Positions 1 to 8,222 of a stretch of DNA of 28,634 bases are shown here, piece by piece. Below the pieces are notes generated by a model, which did no database searches, had not been told where the DNA came from, and saw only the letters and a list, made by a program, of their open reading frames with translations. How positions within the stretch are numbered: the stretch's first letter is position 1; each line of letters starts with the position of its first letter. Origin of the DNA: PXAP01 sp964520585 (lineage in GTDB: Bacteria > Bacteroidota > Bacteroidia > Bacteroidales > PUMT01). Position numbers and translations under genes: made by a program. The stretch lies in NCBI GenBank assembly GCA_964520585.1, contig CAZFOO010000046.1, positions 1 through 28,634 of the forward strand. The letters are read 5' to 3'.

Positions 1-456
1 TCCTGTTTAGTTAACTTCTGTCCATAATGTTCGCCATGAACTCACATGTAATGAATCGATTATTTGTTAAAATTTATCAGTTTGACTTTCTGATTCAATC
101 AATGGTTTTATAGACGGACTCTAAACAGACTATCGGGATCAAGTTTGAGTCATATAAACTGCAAATAATTAGTAGATTTCTTAAATCCCCTGAGTCATTA
201 GGTTTTATGCAGTATTGTCAATTACAATATATTTTAGCTTATTGGTTGTGCCGTTGATCAATATTGATTTACAGAAATATTATAGTATGTTTAGGTCATA
301 ATTTAGTCTAAATTTTTCCAAATGACTCCCCATGCTACTGTGTGACACAAGATAAAATGCTTAAAGCATGGATGATCCATGGATTAAAAAGCAAAACATC
401 CAAATCATGAATTTATAATATACTGTTAAACAATTTGCTAACCATACTTTATACTA
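1..456. other. gene-free left flank
   Basis: No reading frame with a recognisable start, length or composition is present on either strand. The stretch is AT-rich. Its only structure I could find is a pair of overlapping palindromes at 357-381, listed separately. It presumably holds the promoter of the lipoprotein gene that follows, but no good TAnnTTTG motif was found in the last 100 bases before that start. Confidence 0.5.
357..381. repeat. two overlapping short palindromes upstream of lipoprotein gene
   Basis: ATGCTT-A-AAGCAT (357-369) overlaps CATGGAT-G-ATCCATG (367-381). Both are perfect apart from the central base. They lie about 75 bases before the lipoprotein start. A dyad-symmetric protein-binding site is possible. 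No function is established. Confidence 0.4.
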
Positions 457-1068
457 ATGAGATATACTTTTGCTTCAATTACAGTGCTTTCTCTGATCAT
501 AATGTCGTGTTCTACAGCACGTAAAGAGTCAGGGCAAACCGGGTCTCAGCAGCAAGATCAGGTGCAGAACACGGAAATTGTTACGGATGCTCCCGGCGAT
601 ACTGAAATTGTAACACCGTCTGAATCAAACCAGGCTATTTCTGTTGAGACTGCTTCACCTGAAACATTAAGCCGGTCAGTTACTGCAGAAGGTTCTGAAC
701 CTGTAGTACTGAACCCACCTCACGGAGAGCCGGGGCACAGTTGTGATATTCCTGTTGGGAGTCCTCTCCCTGCTTCCGAAACTGCTTCAAACGAAGTGCT
801 GAACCCGCCTCACGGTGAACCCGGACACAGATGCGATATTCCTGTTGGAAGCCCTCTCAGCAATGCTCCCGATGCCAGTCCTTCGGCGACTGCACGTCCT
901 GCTCCGGGTGCTTCATTAGCTCCAACAATTGAGAATGCTAAGCGATTGGATCCACGCAGGACACAAAGATCAACCTCCACTACTGCAAGAAGCGGAGAGC
1001 GTCTCAATCCCCCGCACGGACAGCCAGGGCACCGGTGCGAGATTCCTGTAGGAAGTCCGCTTCCCTGA
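457..1068 (+). CDS. small lipoprotein with three HGxPGHxC motifs
   Basis: The 203-residue product starts with a short positive N-terminus, a hydrophobic stretch (residues 5-16) and a lipobox IMSC, so Cys18 is the probable lipidated residue. The rest is low-complexity linker rich in Ser, Thr, Ala, Pro and Glu. The linker is broken by three near-identical 21-residue units at about residues 85-105, 115-135 and 183-203, the last one forming the exact C-terminus. Each unit reads NPPHGxPGHxCxIPVGSPL, giving two His and one Cys in H-x4-H-x-C spacing. I do not recognise an enzyme domain. Similar motifs occur, to my recollection, in other Bacteroidota proteins of unknown function. Metal or heme binding is conceivable from His/Cys spacing but is inference. 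The gene stands alone, with no close co-directional neighbour. Confidence 0.8.
   Translation: MRYTFASITVLSLIIMSCSTARKESGQTGSQQQDQVQNTEIVTDAPGDTEIVTPSESNQAISVETASPETLSRSVTAEGSEPVVLNPPHGEPGHSCDIPVGSPLPASETASNEVLNPPHGEPGHRCDIPVGSPLSNAPDASPSATARPAPGASLAPTIENAKRLDPRRTQRSTSTTARSGERLNPPHGQPGHRCEIPVGSPLP
709..1065 (+). repeat. three in-frame 63-bp motif units inside the lipoprotein gene
   Basis: Units lie at 709-771, 799-861 and 1003-1065. They differ at few amino-acid positions (Glu/Gln after HG, Ser/Arg before Cys, Asp/Glu after Cys, last residue Pro/Ser) but at many third codon positions. This suggests old duplications kept by selection on the protein rather than recent DNA duplication. The spacers between units are unrelated and of different length (27 and 141 bases). 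Confidence 0.85.
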
Positions 1069-1281
1069 TATTCAGACGATCATGTTATTACTTATACCAT
1101 CGAATATCCAGAATATTTTGAACGTTTGGTACACATAGATTCTAAACCATTACCCGAAAAATGGATGAAAGCGGCTGTGGTCGGCAGCCTCTGGGCAACA
1201 GTTGAGATCATTCTACTGAAAAGACCACAATGTATATAGTAAAAATTAGTCCCTTCGTAAACATGTATGATAATAAATGTG

Positions 1282-1289
1282 TATCTTTG
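1282..1289 (+). promoter_or_regulatory. Bacteroidota -7 promoter motif for the rhlE gene
   Basis: TATCTTTG matches TAnnTTTG at every defined base. Transcription would start near 1295, leaving a leader of about 100 bases before the helicase ATG. The leader contains CGGC (1310-1313) and GCCG (1323-1326) arms around a 9-base loop, and a small upstream ORF. No clear -33 element was identified. Confidence 0.55.
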
Positions 1290-1357
1290 CACGTTTAAAT
1301 AACTCTTTACGGCAAGTTGTAAGCCGCTCAAACAATTACTTTCCGCTGGTCCAGAAA

Positions 1358-1399
1358 ATGCAACGTCTTAGTCAGCTACATTTTACCCCTTTTATTTAA
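1358..1399 (+). CDS. candidate 13-codon leader peptide overlapping the helicase start
   Basis: An ATG at 1358 opens a 13-codon frame (MQRLSQLHFTPFI) whose TAA stop at 1397-1399 shares its last base with the helicase ATG at 1399 (TAATG). This is the arrangement expected for translational coupling. The frame lies wholly within the predicted leader. It has no homology that I recognise, and it is short enough to arise by chance, so treat it as a candidate only. Confidence 0.35.
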   Translation: MQRLSQLHFTPFI

Positions 1400-2601
1400 T
1401 GTCATTTACATCTTTAAAATTGATCGATCCTGTCATGAAAGCCTTGACAGCCGAAGGATATAATATTCCTACCCCTATTCAGAAGCAAGCTATTCCGCAT
1501 GTGCTCGCAGGCCGTGACCTTCAGGGTTGCGCCCAGACCGGAACAGGCAAAACAGCTGCTTTCGCAATTCCTATTATCCAGTTATTACACCTGCAAAGAC
1601 AACCAAAGTCCGGTATTAAGGCTCTGATAATTACCCCTACCAGGGAGCTTGCCATCCAGATTGAAGAGAGCTTTGCCACTTACGGAAAATATACCGGCAT
1701 CCGTCATACCATTGTTTATGGCGGTGTATTGCAGGTCCCGCAAACCAGGGCACTGAAAAAAGGTGTTGACGTTCTTGTTGCCACTCCAGGCAGATTGCTG
1801 GACCTGATCAGCCAGGGTTTTATAAGGTTGAACAAGCTTGAAATGTTCGTACTCGACGAGGCCGACCGTATGCTTGATATGGGATTTGTACATGATATAA
1901 GAAAGGTTATCAAGCTGCTGCCTGCCAGACGTCAAACTTTGTTTTTCTCGGCTACCATGCCTGATGAAATTGAAAAACTGGCCGGCACTTTGCTTAACGA
2001 TCCGGTAAAAGTAGAGGTAACTCCTCCAACATCTACAGTTGATAAGATTACCCAAAGCATTTACCACACCAACAAAGCGGACAAATCCAAAATGTTGTTG
2101 CACCTGCTTAATGAGCAAAATATTCCCACAGCACTTGTTTTTACACGTACCAAACATGGGGCCGACAAGGTTGTAAAATTCCTTAACCGTGCAGAAGTAA
2201 GGGCAGCAGCCATACATGGCAATAAGAGCCAGAATGCGCGCCAAAGTGCACTGAAGGAATTTAAATCAGGACGGTTGAAAGTACTGGTTGCCACTGATAT
2301 CGCTGCAAGGGGTATCGACATTGATGAACTGTCACATGTATTCAATTATGATCTGCCCAATGTGCCGGAAACCTATATCCACCGTATAGGTCGCACAGGC
2401 AGGGCAGGATTGAGTGGTACGGCAATTGCATTTTGTGATACAGAAGAAAAGAAGGAATTGCGCGATATAGAAAAACTGATACTGAAGAAAATTCCTGTCG
2501 TTGAAAACCATCCTTATCCGGGCAACTCCGGTAATCCTGTTAGCCAGCCTGGTAAAGCCGCACGCCCAAAGCATCGCAGGTACCGGCAACATATGAACTA
2601 G
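1399..2601 (+). CDS. rhlE: DEAD-box RNA helicase, RhlE type
   Basis: ATP-dependent RNA helicase acting in the cytoplasm on structured RNA, probably in ribosome assembly, mRNA decay or cold adaptation. All core motifs are visible in order: Q-motif PTPIQ (24-28), Walker A AQTGTGKT (45-52), PTREL (80-84), TPGR (129-132), DEAD (153-156), SAT (184-186), ARGID (303-307) and HRIGRTGRAG (328-337). Length (400 residues) and the short basic tail after about residue 365, ending in KHRRYRQHMN, fit the compact RhlE forms of Bacteroidota. There is no long C-terminal RNA-binding domain like that of DbpA or CsdA. The gene is monocistronic, with a leader that may carry regulation. Assignment to RhlE rather than another DEAD-box subgroup rests on overall similarity. 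Confidence 0.9.
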   Translation: MSFTSLKLIDPVMKALTAEGYNIPTPIQKQAIPHVLAGRDLQGCAQTGTGKTAAFAIPIIQLLHLQRQPKSGIKALIITPTRELAIQIEESFATYGKYTGIRHTIVYGGVLQVPQTRALKKGVDVLVATPGRLLDLISQGFIRLNKLEMFVLDEADRMLDMGFVHDIRKVIKLLPARRQTLFFSATMPDEIEKLAGTLLNDPVKVEVTPPTSTVDKITQSIYHTNKADKSKMLLHLLNEQNIPTALVFTRTKHGADKVVKFLNRAEVRAAAIHGNKSQNARQSALKEFKSGRLKVLVATDIAARGIDIDELSHVFNYDLPNVPETYIHRIGRTGRAGLSGTAIAFCDTEEKKELRDIEKLILKKIPVVENHPYPGNSGNPVSQPGKAARPKHRRYRQHMN

Positions 2602-2947
2602 GTTCGGGTACAAGATCAAAAGGATTGTTATTGATTTTGAGTTCAAACATTCGATTATAAGGCATTAAACTTAAATGTTAGCAAACACAACATTTTTAAG
2701 CAGATGTTTTTATCAAATGTTTCCGGTCCAAAGTTTTGACATCACTGTCAATAAGAAAATAATCAGGGTGACATTCCGGCATTTGCTGACTGTTAGTATT
2801 ACCGGGTAAAAAGAATTCTTTACTTTTTAACTTCAAATGGTTATTTTTATAAGATCATGTTCCATTGGGATAGATTCTGTCGTTCAAATGACGCTCAGAA
2901 CTGTCCTGATATTAATATAAATTTAAATAACAAGTATTATACTGATT
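2602..2947. other. intergenic region between rhlE and the oxidoreductase gene
   Basis: No convincing gene. Near the helicase end there is an imperfect hairpin (2670-2700) that may end the helicase transcript. The region otherwise looks like AT-rich spacer that must hold the promoter of the next gene. No full TAnnTTTG match was found; the nearest is TATTTTTA near 2840. Confidence 0.45.
2670..2700 (+). terminator. weak AT-rich hairpin after rhlE
   Basis: CTTAAATGTT (2670-2679) can pair with AACATTTTTAAG (2689-2700), leaving a two-base bulge. The stem has little GC and no clean T-run follows, so terminator function is uncertain. Confidence 0.25.
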
Positions 2948-3982
2948 ATGAGAATTTGGAATTTTGGAATAATTGGCGCAGGTCTCATAGCGGATTTTCA
3001 TGCGAAGTCAATTGAAAGCTTGCCTAATGCCCGGCTTATTGGTATTTGTGGCACCAATCAGAAAAAAGTTCACAATCTTGCCGAAAAATATGGCTGTAAG
3101 GCATACAATACGCACAGTGAATTGCTTGGCGATAATGATATTGACATTGTTACCATCGTCACTCCAAGTGGTGCTCATATGGAGCCGGCAATTGAAGCCG
3201 CTAACCGGGGCAAGCATGTAATTTGTGAAAAGCCCCTTGAAATATCTCTCGATCGAATTGACAAAATGATCGAAGCACATGCTGCAGCCGGTACCAGACT
3301 GGGAGGTATTTTCAACTTCCGTTACCATGATCCGCTGGAGTACCTGAAAGCTGCTGTTGATAATGGCCGTTTTGGGAAAATTAACTATGCGGCAGTTTAT
3401 ATTCCCTGGTGGAGGGGTGAAGATTATTATAATGACAGCTGGCACGGGACATGGGAACTTGATGGTGGCGGAGCTTTAATAAACCAATCCATTCACATGG
3501 TTGACCTGCTTCAGCATCTCATGGGTCCGGTTGAATCATTGCAGGCATATACGGCAACCATTGGTCATGATATTGAGGTTGAAGATACGGCCGCTGCCGT
3601 GTTGCGTTTTAAAAACAATGCTCTTGGGATGATTTTTGGTTCGACGGCATCTTTTCCGGGCGTATCCCGCCGTATCGAAATTACCGGGACCAAAGGAACC
3701 GTTATCCAGGAGGACAACACTTTTAAGGTTTGGGAGTTTGCCGAAAAGACGGACGCTGACCGGGAAATCGTTGAAAAGTTCAGAGAGGCTGAGACTGCCG
3801 GTGGATCTTCTGATCCCGGCGCAATACCTTTTCAGCCACATGCAAAAAACATTGCGGCGTTTATTGAGTCTGTAGAATCTGGAAAAACTTTTGAGATCAG
3901 CGGATCGGAAGCACGCAAAGCTGTTGAAATCGTTCTGGCGGTCTATCAGTCCGCAAAAGAAAGGAAACCATTTGTTTTTTAG
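2948..3982 (+). CDS. cytoplasmic Gfo/Idh/MocA family oxidoreductase
   Basis: NAD(P)-dependent dehydrogenase of the glucose-fructose oxidoreductase / inositol dehydrogenase family, probably acting on a sugar or sugar acid; the substrate cannot be told. The N-terminal Rossmann fold begins with GIIGAGLIA (7-15). The conserved EKP motif with the catalytic lysine is at 94-96. The C-terminal domain has a GGGAL-x3-SIHMVDL stretch (173-187) with His183 and Asp186 in the usual active-site pattern. There is no signal peptide, unlike the second family member at 5547-6884. At 344 residues it is of normal length. It is convergent with the M24 peptidase gene, with only 6 bases between the stops and no visible terminator, so the transcripts probably overlap. 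Confidence 0.88.
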   Translation: MRIWNFGIIGAGLIADFHAKSIESLPNARLIGICGTNQKKVHNLAEKYGCKAYNTHSELLGDNDIDIVTIVTPSGAHMEPAIEAANRGKHVICEKPLEISLDRIDKMIEAHAAAGTRLGGIFNFRYHDPLEYLKAAVDNGRFGKINYAAVYIPWWRGEDYYNDSWHGTWELDGGGALINQSIHMVDLLQHLMGPVESLQAYTATIGHDIEVEDTAAAVLRFKNNALGMIFGSTASFPGVSRRIEITGTKGTVIQEDNTFKVWEFAEKTDADREIVEKFREAETAGGSSDPGAIPFQPHAKNIAAFIESVESGKTFEISGSEARKAVEIVLAVYQSAKERKPFVF

Positions 3983-3988
3983 GATATC

Positions 3989-5461
3989 TTATCTTTTCAT
4001 CTCCATTTCAATTTCTTCGATTGTTTTCGGGGCGTTTTCTGACAGGACTATATTGCCGTCTTCCGTTATCAGCACGTCGTCTTCTATACGGAGGCCGATG
4101 CCTGCATATTTCTCATAAACAGGGCGGACCTTTTCCGCGAAAGCGTCGAGTTCTTCCGTTGTGGCCCTGTCGCCAAACAAACCGTGCAGGTGTTCCAGCC
4201 TGTCGCCAAGAAGATAAATTCCGGGTTCGATGGTCATCACCATTCCTGGTTCGATTTTTCTTCCCCTGATCTCCGGGTTTAGTATGTATGAATCGCGGTC
4301 AGGTGCATCGAGATCACCGTAACTGCCTGCGTCATGGACATGCAGTCCTATATAATGATTGTTGCGGTATTGGATGTAAAATCTTTTTTGCCACCATGAG
4401 GTGGTATCGGTAATCAATCCGATTTCATAAAGTCCCCTGACAATAATTTCCGTTGCCCTGTGGTGACAATCAAGAATCCGCCGGCCGGGCACCATCTTTT
4501 TGATTGCTTCCTGGTTTGCTTTAAGTACCAGTGAATAAAGTTCCTTTTGCTCATCATTGAATTTGCCATTGACCGGGATAGTTCTCGTTACATCAGCAAC
4601 ATAGCCATTGCATGAGGCTCCGATATCCATCAGAAGCAGATCTCCATCCTGCATGGTACGGTCGTTCTCGACATAATGCAGTATTGCCGCATTCGGTCCC
4701 GAACCGACTATGGAAGAAAAGCCCGTCGATAATCCGTTTTTCCTGAAAACATATTCTATTTCTGCCTGAGCATCATATTCTTTCTGTCCGGGTTCAACGG
4801 TTTGCAATACCCTCCTGTGCGACAGTCCGGTAACATCTATGGCTTTTTTTAACTGTGCAATTTCCCAGTCATCTTTGATCACTCTCATTTCATGGAGAAT
4901 GGGTTCGAGATCCTTGTAAAAAGATCCCGTAAATCCTTCTGCCAGTTGTGAAATCCTTTTCTGCATGATCACCTCGCCTCTATGAAGCGATACAGCACCT
5001 GCTCCTTTCAATAGTAACGGAAGTTTTTTGCTGAATTCCTCGATTTTGTATGCGGCATCAGCTCCGTAATGTTCGATGGCCCCTTCCACACCAGGTCTTT
5101 CTCCATCCCATAAGGTCGCCATGGGTTCCCTCGGCAACACGAACAGTGTATATGGAGTGTCTGAGCCGGGATCAAGCAATGCGATTGCCTGCCTGTCACC
5201 TGTAAGACCGGTAAGATAAATAAAATCATTCCCGGAAGTTGCAGATATAACGGCAATTTCTCCTTTCATTTTTTCCATCAACCTTTGACGCCGGAGTTCA
5301 AAAACTCCGGCATCAAAGTCAGGTACCTCCTTTGCAGAGATATATTCCTGAGGAAGCTGACATGATCTGTCTTTTCCCTGATAGCTTTCATTACCTTTAC
5401 TGCTTATACCTGCAACCATTAAAAGTGTCATTAAAAAGACGGCAAATCGATTTTTTTGCAT
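3989..5461 (-). CDS. exported Xaa-Pro aminopeptidase-like M24 metallopeptidase
   Basis: Dinuclear-metal peptidase of the pita-bread fold, expected to release an N-terminal residue preceding proline. A hydrophobic N-terminal segment (about residues 6-19) suggests export to the periplasm or outside. The AMP_N-like domain covers about residues 45-190. The catalytic domain keeps all five metal ligands of family M24: Asp279 (MDIG), Asp290 (VADVTR), His369 (NHYIGLHVHD), Glu412 (IEPG) and Glu450 (RIED); His376 is the second conserved histidine. At 490 residues it is long for the family because of the leader and an extended region around 420-440. It is the last gene of a probable leftward operon, 85 bases after the Tat-exported Gfo/Idh/MocA gene. 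A role in peptide scavenging is inferred. Confidence 0.9.
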   Translation of the reverse strand: MQKNRFAVFLMTLLMVAGISSKGNESYQGKDRSCQLPQEYISAKEVPDFDAGVFELRRQRLMEKMKGEIAVISATSGNDFIYLTGLTGDRQAIALLDPGSDTPYTLFVLPREPMATLWDGERPGVEGAIEHYGADAAYKIEEFSKKLPLLLKGAGAVSLHRGEVIMQKRISQLAEGFTGSFYKDLEPILHEMRVIKDDWEIAQLKKAIDVTGLSHRRVLQTVEPGQKEYDAQAEIEYVFRKNGLSTGFSSIVGSGPNAAILHYVENDRTMQDGDLLLMDIGASCNGYVADVTRTIPVNGKFNDEQKELYSLVLKANQEAIKKMVPGRRILDCHHRATEIIVRGLYEIGLITDTTSWWQKRFYIQYRNNHYIGLHVHDAGSYGDLDAPDRDSYILNPEIRGRKIEPGMVMTIEPGIYLLGDRLEHLHGLFGDRATTEELDAFAEKVRPVYEKYAGIGLRIEDDVLITEDGNIVLSENAPKTIEEIEMEMKR

Positions 5462-5546
5462 GTTCGTGCTATATAATTCAGGATAGCTGAAATCCGGCTA
5501 AATGATAATAAGTTTTAGCTTTTTACCATTTAGACGGCAGCAAATA

Positions 5547-6884
5547 TTAAATTTTAGGTTCCCAGCCGGATTCATACTCTCTGCCCCAAAGCTGAAGTGC
5601 TTCACGGTCAAGAGCCTGTCCGTTCATGCTGTTAACATCAAATCCCCTGCCAATCCTCGATGATATATTAGCCAGATGACCAAGGTGCGTGCTTTTCACT
5701 CCTTCGTCTATCGGTGACCTTGGAGTTTCCTTGCCTCTGATGGATTCGAAGAAATTAACAACATGTGCGGTAGACATGTCACCTCCGCCTCCTAAGGCCA
5801 GACCACCTTCATCACCTCCTGATTCGCTGTCGCGCACCAATTGGCCCCTGCGGTCAAAGAGCTTGTATCCTCCGCGGTCAACATAAACAGATCCTTCAGA
5901 GCCATAGATAATGGTTCCTCTTCCTGAGCCGTAGGTGCTATATCCATTTCTGCTTTTACCATCCCACTGTATAACCTTGTTGCCGGAAAACTTAAAGACA
6001 GCGTCCATGGTGTCATACATGGTCCATCCATCGCCGGGGAAATGGTAATTGCCAGCTGCAACCTCTACTCTTTCAGGATAATCCACCTGGAGGGCCCAGC
6101 GCGCTATATCAAGTTCATGAACCGCGTTGTTTCCCGTTTCAGCTGTGCCCCAGGTCCATCCGTACCAGTGCCAGTTGTAATCCCATGTATCATGCATGTA
6201 TTGCTGCCTTGGTGCCGGTCCCTGCCACAGGTCCCAGTCAAGTCCATCGGGAACAGGTGCCAATTTTGGTACCGGTGATTCACCCCTGGCGTTGTTGTAG
6301 AAGGCAGTTGCTTTGTAGGGAGTACCTATGACGCCATTATGTATATCTTTAACTATCTCTATCGATTCGCTTGATGAGCGTTGCTGGTTACCCATCTGGA
6401 TCACTTTTCCATATTTTTTCTGACATGCCACCAGAAGGTCGCCTTCACGAGGATTATGACTGCAGGGTTTTTCAACATATACATGTTTTCCTGCCTGAAC
6501 AGCATAAACGGTGCCTGGCGCATGCCAGTGATCGGGTGTTGCCAAAATAACAGCATCTACCCGTTTATCATCATGTATCTTCCTGACATCATTTTCCAAC
6601 ACTGGCGTGTAGTCCAGGATTTTTGAAAACCTCTCGGCCGCCTTATCGCGCTGACTCTTCATTACATCGCACAGGTATAAAAGCTCAACATTGCTTTCTT
6701 TTCTGGCGATTGGGTCAGGAAAAGCTCCGAGCCTTCGCCCCAAACCAATAATAGCTACATTCAACCTGTCATTGGCTCCGATTATTTTGCTATAGCTTGC
6801 AGCACTCATGCCCGCTCCCCCGAGGGTCATCCCCGCAACACCAAGTGCGGATTTTTTTAGAAAAGTTCTCCTTGTTTTGTCCAT
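5547..6884 (-). CDS. Tat-exported Gfo/Idh/MocA family protein
   Basis: The N-terminus MDKTRRTFLKKSALG is a twin-arginine signal followed by a hydrophobic stretch (about 13-30), so the protein should be folded with cofactor and exported to the periplasm. The Rossmann fold starts near IIGLG (45-49). EKP with the catalytic lysine is at 138-140, and a NAVHELDIARW stretch holds His256 and Asp259. At 445 residues it is close to the size of glycosidase family GH109 members, which belong to the same superfamily. However, GH109 proteins as I recall them lack EKP, so an oxidoreductase or a sugar-modifying enzyme with bound NAD is more likely. It lies 60 bases downstream of the glycosylasparaginase gene and upstream of the M24 peptidase gene, in one strand block. 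The substrate is unknown. Confidence 0.87.
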   Translation of the reverse strand: MDKTRRTFLKKSALGVAGMTLGGAGMSAASYSKIIGANDRLNVAIIGLGRRLGAFPDPIARKESNVELLYLCDVMKSQRDKAAERFSKILDYTPVLENDVRKIHDDKRVDAVILATPDHWHAPGTVYAVQAGKHVYVEKPCSHNPREGDLLVACQKKYGKVIQMGNQQRSSSESIEIVKDIHNGVIGTPYKATAFYNNARGESPVPKLAPVPDGLDWDLWQGPAPRQQYMHDTWDYNWHWYGWTWGTAETGNNAVHELDIARWALQVDYPERVEVAAGNYHFPGDGWTMYDTMDAVFKFSGNKVIQWDGKSRNGYSTYGSGRGTIIYGSEGSVYVDRGGYKLFDRRGQLVRDSESGGDEGGLALGGGGDMSTAHVVNFFESIRGKETPRSPIDEGVKSTHLGHLANISSRIGRGFDVNSMNGQALDREALQLWGREYESGWEPKI

Positions 6885-6944
6885 AATTAGATGGTTTAGA
6901 TGTTGATTATTATGTTTAAGTTAATTTATCTTTTAATAATTTTT

Positions 6945-7955
6945 TTATTTTATATATGATCCGGCATCTATCAACTTGTTTTTATTTTCATAATAAAGCG
7001 CATAGTTAAAACCTTTCTGGATGCTGTAGGCTCCTGTCTCTCCATTCTTGTTCACAGCAAGATATCCTACCTGGTGATCTCTGTAATCTGGTATCTTTTT
7101 AATGAAACGGCCTACCGCCTCCTCCACCGCTTCCTGTGGTGAACGTCCGTTGCGCATAAGCTCAACGACCAGGAATGTGCCAAGAGTTTTCATTACAAGT
7201 TCGCCTGTTCCTGTTGCAACTGCACCTCCCACTTCGTTATCACAAAACATTCCGGCCCCAATTATCGGTGAGTCGCCAACCCTTCCTTTCATCTTATATG
7301 CAACACCACTGGTCGTACATGCCCCTGAAATGTTCCCTTTAAGGTCCAGCGCGATCATTCCTATGGTGTCATGGTTTTCTATATTGATAACCGGCTTGTA
7401 TTGTGATGTTTTTAACCATTCTTTCCACTCTTTCCTTGCCCGGTCGGTGAGGAGATTCTGCTTTTTGAATCCCGTTTCCAGTGCAAACTGCAATGCCCCT
7501 TCGCCGGCAAGCATTATGTGTGGCGTCTGCTCCATTACTTTCCTTGCCACTGAAATGGGATGCATGATATGCTGTAAAGCACATACCGAACCACAATCAC
7601 CATTCTCATCCATGATGCAGGCATCCAGTGTAACGTTTCCCTCCCGGTCAGGCCTGCCGCCGTAACCTACGCTCATGTCATCCGGATCAGCTTCTACGAC
7701 CCTTACTCCTGCCTCAACAGCATCAAGGGCCCGTGACCCTGCCATTATCTTTTCCATAGCAGCTTCATTTGCCTGGATCCCGTTTTTCCAGGTGGAGATC
7801 ACAAGAGGTTTTCCATCACCGGAAGATTCAGAGTTATCTCCAGTAGTTCCTTCAATTGCTGATGCTCCGGCTGATTGTCCTGCTGATGCTCCGGCAAAAA
7901 CAGCCATTGATGCCAGTCCTGTTTTTTTTATAAATGATCTTCGGGAATTAGCCAT
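6945..7955 (-). CDS. Tat-exported N4-(beta-N-acetylglucosaminyl)-L-asparaginase
   Basis: Ntn-hydrolase that cuts the GlcNAc-asparagine link of N-glycopeptides, or acts as an isoaspartyl peptidase/asparaginase. The precursor carries a Tat signal (SRRSFIKK, residues 4-11). Autocleavage should occur before Thr197 in NHDTIGM; this motif fits the glycosylasparaginase branch better than the plant-type branch (GTVGA). Substrate-site residues of the family are visible: Arg225 and Asp228 in RVGDSP, and Thr248-Gly249 in ATGTGE. Length (336) is normal. The leader-to-domain linker (about 24-48) is Ala/Gly/Ser-rich, and part is encoded by a 14-bp direct repeat (7859-7872 and 7882-7895). As first gene of a probable three-gene leftward operon it suggests processing of glycopeptides in the periplasm. 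Confidence 0.88.
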   Translation of the reverse strand: MANSRRSFIKKTGLASMAVFAGASAGQSAGASAIEGTTGDNSESSGDGKPLVISTWKNGIQANEAAMEKIMAGSRALDAVEAGVRVVEADPDDMSVGYGGRPDREGNVTLDACIMDENGDCGSVCALQHIMHPISVARKVMEQTPHIMLAGEGALQFALETGFKKQNLLTDRARKEWKEWLKTSQYKPVINIENHDTIGMIALDLKGNISGACTTSGVAYKMKGRVGDSPIIGAGMFCDNEVGGAVATGTGELVMKTLGTFLVVELMRNGRSPQEAVEEAVGRFIKKIPDYRDHQVGYLAVNKNGETGAYSIQKGFNYALYYENKNKLIDAGSYIK

Positions 7956-8222
7956 TTATTATTGTGTGTTTATGCTATTGTTAGATTTGGTAACATAATT
8001 CGCGCCACAATATACTAAAAATTTAAATTTCTTTATTTAACCGGGATAATTAGACATTTATGTCTGTATAATTCCATCTGTATAGAATAGGTTCATCAAT
8101 TAATATTCCATGATTATATTCTTCGTAAAATCATTATTAGATGCTTTGAACGTATGGAACCCGTTATTACGAGGGTTTAATTGGTAATGAATTGTTGATG
8201 CAGGAATAAAATTTAAGCAAGA

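Noticed and set aside
96..107. 12-bp CAATCAATGGTT shared with the repeat cluster near 9520
   Set aside because: The match does not extend into the rest of the cluster, and a 12-base AT-rich match in a window of this size can be chance.
465..472. Perfect promoter motif TACTTTTG for the lipoprotein gene
   Set aside because: It lies inside the coding sequence, after the only start that gives the signal peptide, so it is best read as a chance match.
1092..1331. 79-codon minus-strand ORF between the lipoprotein and helicase genes
   Set aside because: Its composition is unremarkable, it overlaps the rhlE promoter and leader, and it has no motif or neighbour support.
1585..2244. 219-codon minus-strand ORF inside the helicase gene
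   Set aside because: It lies fully antisense to a gene with all DEAD-box motifs, and its product has no recognisable features.
5547..6884. GH109 alpha-N-acetylgalactosaminidase
   Set aside because: The Tat signal and size fit, but the EKP motif of the oxidoreductases is intact. As I recall, GH109 enzymes differ at this position.
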